From Lachnoclostridium sp. (lineage in GTDB: Bacteria > Bacteroidota > Bacteroidia > Bacteroidales > Muribaculaceae): a stretch of DNA of 64,000 bases. The notes under the pieces were generated by a model. That model was not told the DNA's origin. It did no database searches and saw only the letters and a list, made by a program, of their open reading frames with translations. Made by a program: the position numbers and the translations under genes. Shown in pieces: positions 8,237-16,511 of the stretch. The stretch's first letter is position 1. Every line of letters begins with the position of its first letter. The stretch spans positions 186,246-250,245 of the forward strand of contig JAMPAP010000001.1 in assembly GCA_023667185.1 (NCBI GenBank). Reading direction: 5' to 3'.

Positions 8237-8380
8237 TCAGAGGGGCATGGTTATCATGGCTGCGACGTCAGTATCACCGAGGAGGTCGGCCATTGTCAGC
8301 CATACCAGTAGTAAGATAATCAGGATGATAGCTCCGATGGCTACCCATAAGCTTGTGCGATTTTTAGATTCTTTGGCCAT
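8237..8380 (-). CDS. 47-residue single-pass membrane protein
   Basis: A short minus-strand frame begins ATG (8380-8378) and ends TGA (8239-8237). It opens with the basic MAKESKNRTS, has one hydrophobic helix (about 11-30, WVAIGAIILIILLLVWL), then LGDTDVAAMITMPL. The positive-inside charge, a clean helix and a stop abutting the terminator favour a real small membrane protein. I do not recognise the family. No clear promoter or ribosome site is visible. Confidence 0.6.
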   Translation of the reverse strand: MAKESKNRTSLWVAIGAIILIILLLVWLTMADLLGDTDVAAMITMPL

Positions 8381-8441
8381 AACAATAGTTCTTATGTTTT
8401 GACTTTATAACCAGCATGATGGGGTGATGGTTCATAAGAAT

Positions 8442-8473
8442 TTTGCGGAGATGGCAAATTTTTTGTAATTTTG
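8442..8473 (+). promoter_or_regulatory. promoter of the ruvX-def-ettA operon (leaderless)
   Basis: TTTG (8442-8445), exactly 20 bp, TAATTTTG (8466-8473). The ATG of ruvX begins at 8480, six bases after the box, so transcription should start at or next to the start codon. Confidence 0.75.
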
Positions 8474-8479
8474 TGGCTC

Positions 8480-8899
8480 ATGGCACGAATTTTATCTATT
8501 GATTACGGACGAAAGCGTTGCGGCATAGCCGTGACTGACCCTCTGCAGATAGTGGCGACGGCTCTTGCTACAGTCCCGTCGGCATCGCTGGTGAAATTTC
8601 TTCAGGATTACACGGCGGCGGAGCCGGTGGAGAAGATTATCGTGGGATATCCTACGGATATGCATGGAGAGCCCTCGGAGTCAATGAAATACATCCGCCC
8701 GGCAGTGGGGCAGATACGTAAAGCGCTGCCGGAGATAGAGATAGTGTTTTCTGATGAGCGGTTTACTTCGGTGCTTGCCCACAGGTCGCTGATCGACTCC
8801 GGGGTGAAGAAGATGGATCGCCGCGACAAGGGCGCTATTGACCGTATTTCGGCTGTGATAATACTTAATGATTATTTGAATTCAAGAAATATAATTTAA
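8480..8899 (+). CDS. ruvX: YqgF/RuvX-family RNase H-fold nuclease
   Basis: The 139-residue protein belongs to the putative Holliday junction resolvase/pre-16S rRNA nuclease family. The N-terminal LSIDYGRKRCGIAVTDP carries the first catalytic Asp. The core also has IVGYPTDMHGEPSES, SDERFTS with the catalytic Glu, and KGAIDRISAVIILNDYL with the last Asp. A longer frame opens at TTG 8471, but ATG 8480 gives the usual MARILSIDYG start and fits the leaderless promoter. def follows after two bases. Confidence 0.92.
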   Translation: MARILSIDYGRKRCGIAVTDPLQIVATALATVPSASLVKFLQDYTAAEPVEKIIVGYPTDMHGEPSESMKYIRPAVGQIRKALPEIEIVFSDERFTSVLAHRSLIDSGVKKMDRRDKGAIDRISAVIILNDYLNSRNII

Positions 8900-8901
8900 A
8901 T

Positions 8902-9462
8902 ATGAAGCTACCCGTATATCTTTACGGTCACCCAGTGCTCAGGAAGATTTCTAACCCGGTAACGGGCGATTATCCCGGGCTTAAAGAGTTGGTGGCTAAT
9001 ATGTTTGAAACGATGTATGAATCAGAGGGCGTAGGGCTTGCCGCTCCTCAGATTGGCCGGAATGACCGCATCGTGGTCATTGATGCCGATGCTGTGAAGG
9101 ACTCTTTTCCGGAGTGTGCCGGACGGCGGTTTACGCTTATCAATCCTGAGATTGAAGTGCTTGACGGCGAGACTGTTACCCGTGGTGAGGGGTGCCTGTC
9201 GCTTCCCGGATTGTCAGAAAATGTGCCTCGCGTGGAGCATATCCGTCTGCGCTGGCTCGACGAGAATCTCCAGCCTCATGAGGAGGAGATCTCAGGATTT
9301 CTTGCCCGCATAGTGCAGCATGAGTGTGACCATCTTGAAGGTAAACTGTATATAGATCATATTTCTCTCATTCGCAAGCAGTTAATAAAGAATAAACTTA
9401 ACAATATAATCCGCGGACGTATCTCAGTGGACTATCCGGTGAGATTCGCCCCTAAAAAATAA
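8902..9462 (+). CDS. def: peptide deformylase
   Basis: The 186-residue metalloenzyme removes the formyl group from new polypeptides. All three signature motifs are intact: GVGLAAPQIG, EGCLSLPG (metal Cys) and QHECDHLEG (two metal His and the catalytic Glu). The ORF starts just behind the ruvX stop and ends three bases before ettA, so the three genes form a translation-related operon. Confidence 0.97.
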   Translation: MKLPVYLYGHPVLRKISNPVTGDYPGLKELVANMFETMYESEGVGLAAPQIGRNDRIVVIDADAVKDSFPECAGRRFTLINPEIEVLDGETVTRGEGCLSLPGLSENVPRVEHIRLRWLDENLQPHEEEISGFLARIVQHECDHLEGKLYIDHISLIRKQLIKNKLNNIIRGRISVDYPVRFAPKK

Positions 9463-9465
9463 ACT

Positions 9466-11151
9466 ATGGCTGACGATAAGAAAGTAATCTTCTCGATGGT
9501 GGGTGTAAGCAAGACTTATCCTCCTCAGAAACAAGTGCTTAAAAATATTTACCTTTCGTTTTTCTATGGTGCCAAGATAGGTATCATCGGATTGAACGGC
9601 TCGGGTAAATCTTCGCTTCTGAAAATCATTGCCGGCATTGACAAGAGTTATCAAGGTGAAGTGGTGTTTTCTCCGGGATATACAGTGGGTTATCTCGAAC
9701 AGGATCCCCAGCTCGATCCCTCGAAGACTGTAATCGAGGTAGTTAGGGAAGGAGTGCAGCCGGTGATGGATCTTCTTGCTGAGTTTGACAAGGTAAACGA
9801 GGCATTTTGTGATCCTGACGTGCTTGATGACCCTGACAAGATGGATGCCCTGATGGCCCGTCAGGCCGAGCTTCAGGACAAGCTTGATGCTGCCGATGCA
9901 TGGAATATTGATTCCAAGCTTGAGCGCGCTATGGATGCACTTCAGTGTCCGCCTGATGATCAGAGTGTTACTACTCTGTCGGGGGGTGAACGCCGCCGCG
10001 TGGCGCTTTGCCGTCTGCTGCTTAGCCAGCCGGATATACTGCTGCTCGATGAGCCTACTAACCACCTTGATGCTGAGTCAATTGACTGGCTTGAACAACA
10101 CCTTCAGCAATATCCCGGAACGGTAATCGCCATCACTCACGACCGCTATTTCCTTGACCATGTGGCCGGCTGGATACTTGAGCTCGACCGCGGCGAGGGT
10201 ATACCCTGGAAAGGAAATTACTCGTCGTGGCTTGATCAGAAAACCAAGCGTATGGCACAAGAGGAGAAACAGGCCAGCAAGCGCCGCAAGACCCTCGAAC
10301 GAGAACTCGAGTGGGTGCGCATGGCTCCTAAAGCCCGTCAGGCTAAGGGTAAGGCCCGTCTTAACTCTTACGACCGTATGCTCAACGAGGATCAGAAAGA
10401 GCGCGAAGAACGCCTCGAAATTTATATACCTAATGGACCTCGCCTCGGAGCTAAGGTTATCGAAGTCAACGGTTTGTCAAAGGCTTTTGACCATAAGAAG
10501 CTATTTAATAATCTCTCGTTCACCTTGCCGCAGGGCGGTATCGTAGGCGTGATTGGCCCCAATGGTACGGGTAAAACCACTCTATTCAAGCTCATTATGG
10601 GGCTTGAAAAACCGGATGCCGGTACGTTTGACGTCGGCGAGACTGTAAAGATTGCTTACGTTGACCAGACTCACCATGACCTTCTGCCTGAAAAGAGTGT
10701 GTATGAGGTGATTTCGCAAGGCACAGAGTCATTCCGTATGGGTGGACGCGACGTTAATGCTCGAGCATATCTGTCGCGGTTTAACTTCACGGGTGCTGAT
10801 CAGGAGAAAAAGATAGCCGTACTTTCAGGTGGAGAGCGCAATCGCCTCCATCTTGCGATGGCACTAAAGGAAGAGGGCAACGTGCTGCTCCTTGACGAGC
10901 CGACTAACGATATCGATGTCAATACATTACGAGCTCTTGAGGAGGGTCTGGAAAACTTTGCCGGATGTGCCGTTGTGGTATCTCACGATCGCTGGTTTCT
11001 TGACCGAATCTGCACACACATCCTCTCGTTTGAAGGGGATGGCAACGTAATCTTCTACGAAGGCTCCTACTCTGATTTTGAGGAATATAAGCGTGCCCAT
11101 AACGACGGCAAAGAACCCACCCGCCGCCGCTACCGCAAGCTCATCGACTAA
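9466..11151 (+). CDS. ettA: energy-dependent translational throttle protein EttA (ABC-F)
   Basis: The 561-residue ABC-F ATPase binds the ribosomal E site and gates entry into elongation according to the ATP/ADP ratio. It has two ATPase domains without membrane segments: Walker A GLNGSGKSS and GPNGTGKTT, signatures LSGGERRRVAL and LSGGERNRLHL, Walker B LLLDEPTNHLD and LLLDEPTNDID. The N-terminal VSKTYPPQKQVLK and the linker with arginine-rich ELEWVRMAPKARQAK are EttA hallmarks. It is the last gene of the ruvX-def-ettA operon. Confidence 0.95.
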   Translation: MADDKKVIFSMVGVSKTYPPQKQVLKNIYLSFFYGAKIGIIGLNGSGKSSLLKIIAGIDKSYQGEVVFSPGYTVGYLEQDPQLDPSKTVIEVVREGVQPVMDLLAEFDKVNEAFCDPDVLDDPDKMDALMARQAELQDKLDAADAWNIDSKLERAMDALQCPPDDQSVTTLSGGERRRVALCRLLLSQPDILLLDEPTNHLDAESIDWLEQHLQQYPGTVIAITHDRYFLDHVAGWILELDRGEGIPWKGNYSSWLDQKTKRMAQEEKQASKRRKTLERELEWVRMAPKARQAKGKARLNSYDRMLNEDQKEREERLEIYIPNGPRLGAKVIEVNGLSKAFDHKKLFNNLSFTLPQGGIVGVIGPNGTGKTTLFKLIMGLEKPDAGTFDVGETVKIAYVDQTHHDLLPEKSVYEVISQGTESFRMGGRDVNARAYLSRFNFTGADQEKKIAVLSGGERNRLHLAMALKEEGNVLLLDEPTNDIDVNTLRALEEGLENFAGCAVVVSHDRWFLDRICTHILSFEGDGNVIFYEGSYSDFEEYKRAHNDGKEPTRRRYRKLID

Positions 11152-11523
11152 ACTATCTATTGCTCTTTGCAAAGTTTCGGGCGATGACCAACTCCTGATG
11201 CCATAGTGGAGGGTGTTGCAAAACTAATCTCAGACGCAGAGCGCTGATGCTGTCAGTCATCTCTTTATTAGCGCTTCGCCTTATTGAAGTCACCGCTTTA
11301 ACGCTATGCCTTGGCAAAGAAACCTCACGTTTACCTTAATGCCGTTAAAATAACGACTAGGGAGGCTCTCCGAGCCTCCCTAGTCGTCATTTTAACTGCA
11401 TCGCGTTTATGTGGGTGGGCTGATACTCAGATAGTTGAGCCTCGGAGGGGCGATGTTGTGGTAATGGCTATTTTATTACCAATACATTGCCTCTCCGAGT
11501 TGCGTGAATGCAGGAGCATGAGG
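11152..11523. repeat. degenerate modular repeats between ettA and the PrsW gene
   Basis: No gene is visible here. The stretch starts with GTTGCAAAACTAATCTCAG (from about 11215), the end of the 240-bp palindrome family, and ends with GATGTTGTGGTAATGGCTA and CATTGCCTCTCCGAG remnants. At 11347-11393 a separate stem (ACGACTAGGGAGGCTC and its inverse, one mismatch in 22 bp) could terminate the two convergent transcripts. Confidence 0.65.
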
Positions 11524-12222
11524 TTAATCGATAATCTCGGTGGGGTAGGAGTCGAGGGCGAGGGTGGAGGAGACGAGGCTCTTGACGTATTTGCGAATCC
11601 ATTTGAGGCCGACGAAGAATGCAATGGTGATTATGCCGGCGAAGCCGTCGCTGACGCCAATCGAGAAGCAGCAGAAGTCGTATATGCCGTGGGCTAAGAT
11701 GGGGAATATCAACGCCATAGCCATATATTTTGAGCGGTTTGCTCTGTCGAAATAGCCTAAGGCGAAGAATGCGCCCATGATTACGGCGAAGAAATAGTGG
11801 GCCGGTACGGCAAGTAGGGCACGTGCGACGCCAACAAATACCCAATCGTCGCTTCCAAACAGATAAAGCACGTTTTCAAAACCGGCAAATCCCATTCCGA
11901 TGCAGACGCAGTAGACGATGCCGTCAAAATATTCATCAAAATATCGGCAATAACGTACTAACAGACAGAGCATTGCAAACTTGAAAAGTTCTTCAGGGAC
12001 AGCTGCGCAAAGAAAAGCGTTATAGAATGCAGCTATGAATCCATCATTTTCCACCACATCAAAGCCTACGCTGATTACGCCTATGGCGGCAACGATGCCG
12101 AGTCCGGCTGCTGCGAAAAGGCATTTCAACGGTTCGGGACGCTCGCTGTCGCGGCGAATAATCATCACGGCGAGCACCAAAGCAGGCGCAAGCGCCGCAA
12201 AAAATCTAAATAGTTCTAACAT
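11524..12222 (-). CDS. PrsW-family intramembrane metalloprotease
   Basis: The 232-residue polytopic membrane protein (about seven to eight helices) carries the PrsW/CPBP-like active-site residues: Glu77-Glu78 in PEELFK, Glu116-Asn117 in GFAGFEN, His142 in VPAHYFF and His178 in ILAHGIYD. In Bacillus, PrsW cleaves the anti-sigma factor RsiW inside the membrane. The substrate here is unknown. The start lies three bases after the stop of the TIR gene, so it is the third gene of a tight operon with the RyR-like and TIR proteins. That suggests one of those membrane partners as a possible substrate (inference). Confidence 0.85.
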   Translation of the reverse strand: MLELFRFFAALAPALVLAVMIIRRDSERPEPLKCLFAAAGLGIVAAIGVISVGFDVVENDGFIAAFYNAFLCAAVPEELFKFAMLCLLVRYCRYFDEYFDGIVYCVCIGMGFAGFENVLYLFGSDDWVFVGVARALLAVPAHYFFAVIMGAFFALGYFDRANRSKYMAMALIFPILAHGIYDFCCFSIGVSDGFAGIITIAFFVGLKWIRKYVKSLVSSTLALDSYPTEIID

Positions 12223-12225
12223 AGT

Positions 12226-13878
12226 TTATTTACCTAATTTATTTAATTGAATTTTGGCATCGGTACTTCCGAGTTTGATAGCTTTCTTATACAACTCTTT
12301 TGCTTTGGCGCGATTCTTTTCACATCCAGTACCGTCTCTGTAGCAATTTGCAAGATTATATAGCCCCGTTGGATTATTGTGTTCAGCAGTCTTGGTGAAC
12401 CATTCAAACGCCATATTAGGGTCACGTTCAATACCTTGGCCTTTCAGATAACAAATACCTACGCCGTTTTGAGCATCAGAATTTCCCAATTTTGCAGCAA
12501 GTGAGTACCATTCAAAAGCTTTCTTAAAGGATTGTTCGATACCCGGTTGACCATAATAATACATTTTACCTATATTATATGCAGCTCTGGCATTGTTTTG
12601 AGCAGCAGCCTTTTCATACCAGGTCATGGCTGTAGGATAGTTTTGTTCCACGCCATTACCGTATACGTAGCAATATGCCAGATTTTCTTGAGCATCTGAC
12701 AATCCGGCCTCAGCGGCTCGTCGGAAACATTCGGCGGCATTTTCATAATCCTTATTTGTGCCACGGCCATATAAGTAGCATATACCCATGCCGTTAAGTC
12801 CTTCAAGCAGACCTTTATCAGCAGCAAGTGAAAAATATTCGAATGCCTTCTTCGTATCTTGTTTTAATCCAAGGCCTGAGACATATATTTTGGCTAGCAT
12901 TAGGTAGCCGTAACCATTTCCTCTATCAGCCATTTGCTGATAGAAATTTAAAGCTTCTTTGTAGTTTTTATTTTCAAATGCTTCATCACCTTCTTTTCTT
13001 AGGTCTTCGAGAATTTTGGCATCTTCAGCAGAAACTTCTTTTCCGATAGTAGATATGTTGTCATTAAGGGTAGTATCACTTTCCAACGTATTGGCCACTA
13101 TGACGTTAGCTCTTTCATCTGAGGTGACATTTTTGTCAGCGTAGCCGATCATTGATAAGAACAACGCAATCGTGGATATACCGCCATATATTGCAATATC
13201 TTTCTTGCTTGACTTAAGAATCTCAGGTTTACAGAATCCAATGATTGTAAGGATAAGGAAGAATATGAATACAATAAGGCATACTGCAATAGTGATATCG
13301 TTTGGCTGTCCAAAAATCCATGAGACTATCATCCAAATGACTGATAAAGCTGCAATTACTTTTAGAAATAATTGAGATTTATTCGTCGTTTTAGGCTGAT
13401 TTGCTTCTAAGTCAGGCTTTGCTTCGTCTGTGCCTTGTTCCTTTACTTCAGTTTCAGGATTTGGTATTTCAACTTTATCTTCCGTTTTTTTGGTTTTTGG
13501 GGTGAGGTTGAGGAGGGTGGGGAGGGTGGAGATGGCTGATGGGGAGAGGGTAAGCCATTGGGTGCGACTGAGATAGTAGTTTAGCTCGCGGGGGAGAGGC
13601 TTGTCGATAAATCGGATGGGGATGATTTTCTTTCGCGAGGCGTGGGCGTTGTCTACCTCGTTGAGAACGTCTTCGGAGGCGATAGAATTTTCAGTGATTA
13701 GCACTATGAAAGTTTCACATTCATCGATACCGTTCATTATGGCGCGGGCGTAAGGGGTGCCGTAAGGTATATTGCGGGGTGCTATCCAGCAGGTATAGCC
13801 TTTTGATTCGATGGTGTCTAAAACTTTGTCGGCTAAGTCTTTATCTTTAGAGGAATAGCTTATAAAGAAGTCTGCCAT
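12226..13878 (-). CDS. TIR domain - three membrane helices - Sel1 repeat protein
   Basis: The 550-residue protein begins with a TIR domain (1-115): FISYSSKDKDLADKV, GYTCWIAPRNIPYG, FIVLITENSIASEDVLNEV. Glu74 in the NEVDNAHA helix occupies the position of the catalytic glutamate of NAD-cleaving TIR domains. A charged linker leads to three predicted membrane helices (about 171-189, 195-214, 229-246), followed by about seven Sel1/TPR-like repeats (295-545). With a cytosolic TIR, three helices would place the repeats in the periplasm. Its start overlaps the upstream gene by 19 bp and PrsW follows after three bases. Enzyme activity and role are unproven. Confidence 0.85.
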   Translation of the reverse strand: MADFFISYSSKDKDLADKVLDTIESKGYTCWIAPRNIPYGTPYARAIMNGIDECETFIVLITENSIASEDVLNEVDNAHASRKKIIPIRFIDKPLPRELNYYLSRTQWLTLSPSAISTLPTLLNLTPKTKKTEDKVEIPNPETEVKEQGTDEAKPDLEANQPKTTNKSQLFLKVIAALSVIWMIVSWIFGQPNDITIAVCLIVFIFFLILTIIGFCKPEILKSSKKDIAIYGGISTIALFLSMIGYADKNVTSDERANVIVANTLESDTTLNDNISTIGKEVSAEDAKILEDLRKEGDEAFENKNYKEALNFYQQMADRGNGYGYLMLAKIYVSGLGLKQDTKKAFEYFSLAADKGLLEGLNGMGICYLYGRGTNKDYENAAECFRRAAEAGLSDAQENLAYCYVYGNGVEQNYPTAMTWYEKAAAQNNARAAYNIGKMYYYGQPGIEQSFKKAFEWYSLAAKLGNSDAQNGVGICYLKGQGIERDPNMAFEWFTKTAEHNNPTGLYNLANCYRDGTGCEKNRAKAKELYKKAIKLGSTDAKIQLNKLGK

Positions 13879-16259
13879 GGTATTAAATTGGAGGTTTTGA
13901 GAGTTTGACGGTTGAGGGCTATTGTGGTGTCGACCACGCAGTAGTCATATCGCTTGTAGTCGCATGGCCAATCGGTGATCTTATTGCTTTGAGCATCAAG
14001 CTGATCCCAAGTGCAGAGGCAGTTGTGACGCATGGTCTGCTCGTTGCATGAATTTTCGGTGGTGTTAAACACGTAGCCCATCAGTTCGTGGGCGGCATTC
14101 CATCGCAGGTGCTCGAGCATGGCGAGCTGCCGGATGATACGGTTTTCGTCGGGAGTAAGCTCCGGATACGTTATATCTTTCTGACTACCAACTACATCAG
14201 CTGATCCATCATCGTTGAAATACCGATGGAGGAATGAATTCCAATCTATTTGAAGACCATCCTCGGCGTATAGCGAATCCATGGCCTGCTTGAGCAGGAT
14301 AAGTTTTGTGCCGGCATGAAGAGCGTTGGCACGATCCTGCGACTCCTGACGACGCAGCTTGCGTAGCTTGTCAATGTCAGGTATTCCGTTGCCGGTCAGT
14401 TTTTTATGGCGTTCATCCCATGTGCCGCCATCGCCGCTGAGGATAGAGTATTTAGCTTGAAACTTCTTGCCCGCTTCCACAAATCGGTCGCTGACCACGA
14501 GGTCGTAAGTATAGGTCATGTCGGGCTGGCCAAAGAGCTGAATTACAGGGGTATTCTTCTCCTTGTCGGCATAGCCGAAATTGTAGTGAGCGGTGATTTT
14601 GAGCAGGCTGTCGACTTTCTTGTCGTCGCTGCAACGGACAAAGATTCGAATAGTGGACATATCGCGGCCAGAGCGGCGCGCCTTGTTGAAGATTCTTGAA
14701 GCGAGAGTGATAGCCTCGTCGGCATCGGCGATGGAGATTACTACATAGTTGAGTGTCGTAATGAACTCATCAGTAAGCACTTTGTCGTAAAACTCAGTGC
14801 TGTTATGGTCTATCGCATGGAAATCGATAAAGGCATTGTGCTCGGTGCGGAGCCGAGGGTCAAATATCGCCGGCATTGTGGACTTGAATGTGCCCTCGAT
14901 TGATTCCAAATTTGAGTCAACTATCTGACATTCAAAGCGGCAGCGGCGGTTGTGATCCTCGCTGTCGACAAACGTTGTAAACTCATAAAGGAAGCGGAAT
15001 GCATCCCGTCCCACTTCTCCGAAACCTATCAACAGAGCTTTAAATGGCTTATAAACAAGCGTTTGCCCGGCACCGATGGTCTTTATCGAGTTAACGGGAT
15101 GATATTCCGGGTGATATTTAAGCAGCTCTACCGCGATGTGAGAAGAGTCTACTATCTTGATATTCAGGTGCTTTTTAAGGGCTACATCTTGAATTACCCT
15201 GTTGGGTCCATTGAGGCGCGCATGGCAATAGATGCGATGATACACCGCATCATTTTGGGCGAGCTCCATTATGGTACGGTCTTTCGCCAGGACGATGATA
15301 TTGCGGATGTTGTGCTCCTCGTCGTCACCCATAAAGAAGATATGTAGCTGAGGGTCAGTAGTATCAGTGAGCCTCTCAATAAACTTCCGAATTCTCGAAA
15401 TACCAAGGTAGCCGAATGCATCAAAGTCGGCACGGGATGATACTTCTTCATCAATGTCCATAAGCGGCTGGCTGGCAATCGAAACGAGAGCTCCCACCTT
15501 GTCGGCCTCCTTGAATACCTTGTGTTTGTGGGCGATAAGACCGACAATGCCCGCCCATTCGTCGTTGTCGTCATCCTTAAGGTTAGCCTCATCGATGATA
15601 ATGGCCACGGCTTTTGGGTCGTTGCGGGTTATGTCTTTAATGAGCAGCGAAGATGGTTCGTTGTTGCCGAAGAAAAGGTAAAGGTGATTGTGGGCGTCAG
15701 TGATGCGCGTGCGGTAATTCAGACGATAATAGGCATGTACACGCGAATATACAAGCCATACGAGCATCGCCACAGTGCATGCAAATGATACCACGGCTTG
15801 CACTGAAAGCCATCCTTTCAAGCCGGGATGGTGGTCAAGCCGGTCGAGCAGGTTGCTGTCGACGTCGAGCATGAATAGGTCAAGGGAGCAGATGAGCGAC
15901 CGCAGGAGATATTCAGCGTTGGAAAACTGAACTTCGTGGCCAACGTCCTCATAGACAGCTTCATCGTTGGCGACTGTGTAGAATACATATAGGTATAGTA
16001 TCGTCCCTAACACCAGGAGAAATCCCATAAGGGTGGCCATAAATTTCAGCGTGAAGTCTTTGGCATACAGGCGGTGAGAGGGCTTTATTATGGCCTCCCG
16101 AAGCTGTGTGATGAGTGATGTGAGGAGAGTCAATCCGCAGAATACCAGCAGGATGGACATGAGCCAAAGCCCCGCGTTGCCTGAGACGGAGATTACTAAA
16201 AGTAGTAAGACCGATGCTATAATCAGCATCGTACCTGTGTGATACGATGGCACTTTCAT
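13860..16259 (-). CDS. membrane protein with two Rossmann/RCK-like domains and a RyR-like domain
   Basis: Counted from ATG 16259 it has 799 residues; an in-frame TTG at 16292 overlaps the -7 box and is a poor start. There are four predicted helices (about 9-27, 30-51, 73-95, 151-172). The long segment between the third and fourth recalls a pore loop. Two Rossmann-like cytosolic domains follow (about 192-374 and 406-589; GFGEVG at 412-417), resembling the TrkA-N/RCK pairs of CASTOR/POLLUX-type channels. The C-terminal domain (about 699-784) carries LEHLRWNAAHELMGY, a hallmark of prokaryotic RyR-type domains, proposed in the literature to sense nucleotides in conflict systems. It is first in an operon with TIR and PrsW genes. 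Channel activity and ligand are inferred. Confidence 0.65.
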   Translation of the reverse strand: MKVPSYHTGTMLIIASVLLLLVISVSGNAGLWLMSILLVFCGLTLLTSLITQLREAIIKPSHRLYAKDFTLKFMATLMGFLLVLGTILYLYVFYTVANDEAVYEDVGHEVQFSNAEYLLRSLICSLDLFMLDVDSNLLDRLDHHPGLKGWLSVQAVVSFACTVAMLVWLVYSRVHAYYRLNYRTRITDAHNHLYLFFGNNEPSSLLIKDITRNDPKAVAIIIDEANLKDDDNDEWAGIVGLIAHKHKVFKEADKVGALVSIASQPLMDIDEEVSSRADFDAFGYLGISRIRKFIERLTDTTDPQLHIFFMGDDEEHNIRNIIVLAKDRTIMELAQNDAVYHRIYCHARLNGPNRVIQDVALKKHLNIKIVDSSHIAVELLKYHPEYHPVNSIKTIGAGQTLVYKPFKALLIGFGEVGRDAFRFLYEFTTFVDSEDHNRRCRFECQIVDSNLESIEGTFKSTMPAIFDPRLRTEHNAFIDFHAIDHNSTEFYDKVLTDEFITTLNYVVISIADADEAITLASRIFNKARRSGRDMSTIRIFVRCSDDKKVDSLLKITAHYNFGYADKEKNTPVIQLFGQPDMTYTYDLVVSDRFVEAGKKFQAKYSILSGDGGTWDERHKKLTGNGIPDIDKLRKLRRQESQDRANALHAGTKLILLKQAMDSLYAEDGLQIDWNSFLHRYFNDDGSADVVGSQKDITYPELTPDENRIIRQLAMLEHLRWNAAHELMGYVFNTTENSCNEQTMRHNCLCTWDQLDAQSNKITDWPCDYKRYDYCVVDTTIALNRQTLKTSNLIPWQTSL

Positions 16260-16289
16260 AGTATAACTTTTTCCATTTGCATTTAAGTG

Positions 16290-16297
16290 CAAAGATA
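16290..16297 (-). promoter_or_regulatory. -7 box of the RyR-TIR-PrsW operon
   Basis: Minus-strand TATCTTTG, an exact TAnnTTTG, lies 30 nt ahead of ATG 16259. The spacer and -33 position (16298-16321) fall inside an AGTTTTT heptad tract and no TTTG is present there. Confidence 0.6.
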
Positions 16298-16304
16298 GGG
16301 AAAA

Positions 16305-16409
16305 GTTTTTAGTTTTTAGTTTTTAGTTTTTAGTTTTTGGGGTGTCAAATTGTCAAATTGTCAAATTGTCAAATTGACATTATGACAAATTGATATTATG
16401 ACATTATGA
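16305..16409. repeat. heptad and octad tandem tracts in a divergent promoter region
   Basis: Positions 16305-16338 hold four to five AGTTTTT units. Positions 16343-16409 hold about eight 8-bp units, four TGTCAAAT and then variants TGACATTA, TGACAAAT, TGATATTA and TGACATTA. The tract sits between the RyR-TIR-PrsW operon and rpoD. Octads of the same type occur at 5546-5565. Confidence 0.85.
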
Positions 16410-16454
16410 TGGGATGAGCTTTGGGATTAAAAATTCATAATTATTCTTAAAGGA

Positions 16455-16486
16455 GTTGCGCGGGGCGGAGAAAATTAGTAATTTCG
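16455..16486 (+). promoter_or_regulatory. promoter of rpoD
   Basis: GTTG (16455-16458), 20 bp, TAATTTCG (16479-16486): one mismatch in each box. The ATG follows at 16512. Confidence 0.55.
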
Positions 16487-16511
16487 CGTGTTTAATTTCG
16501 CATTATCGAAA

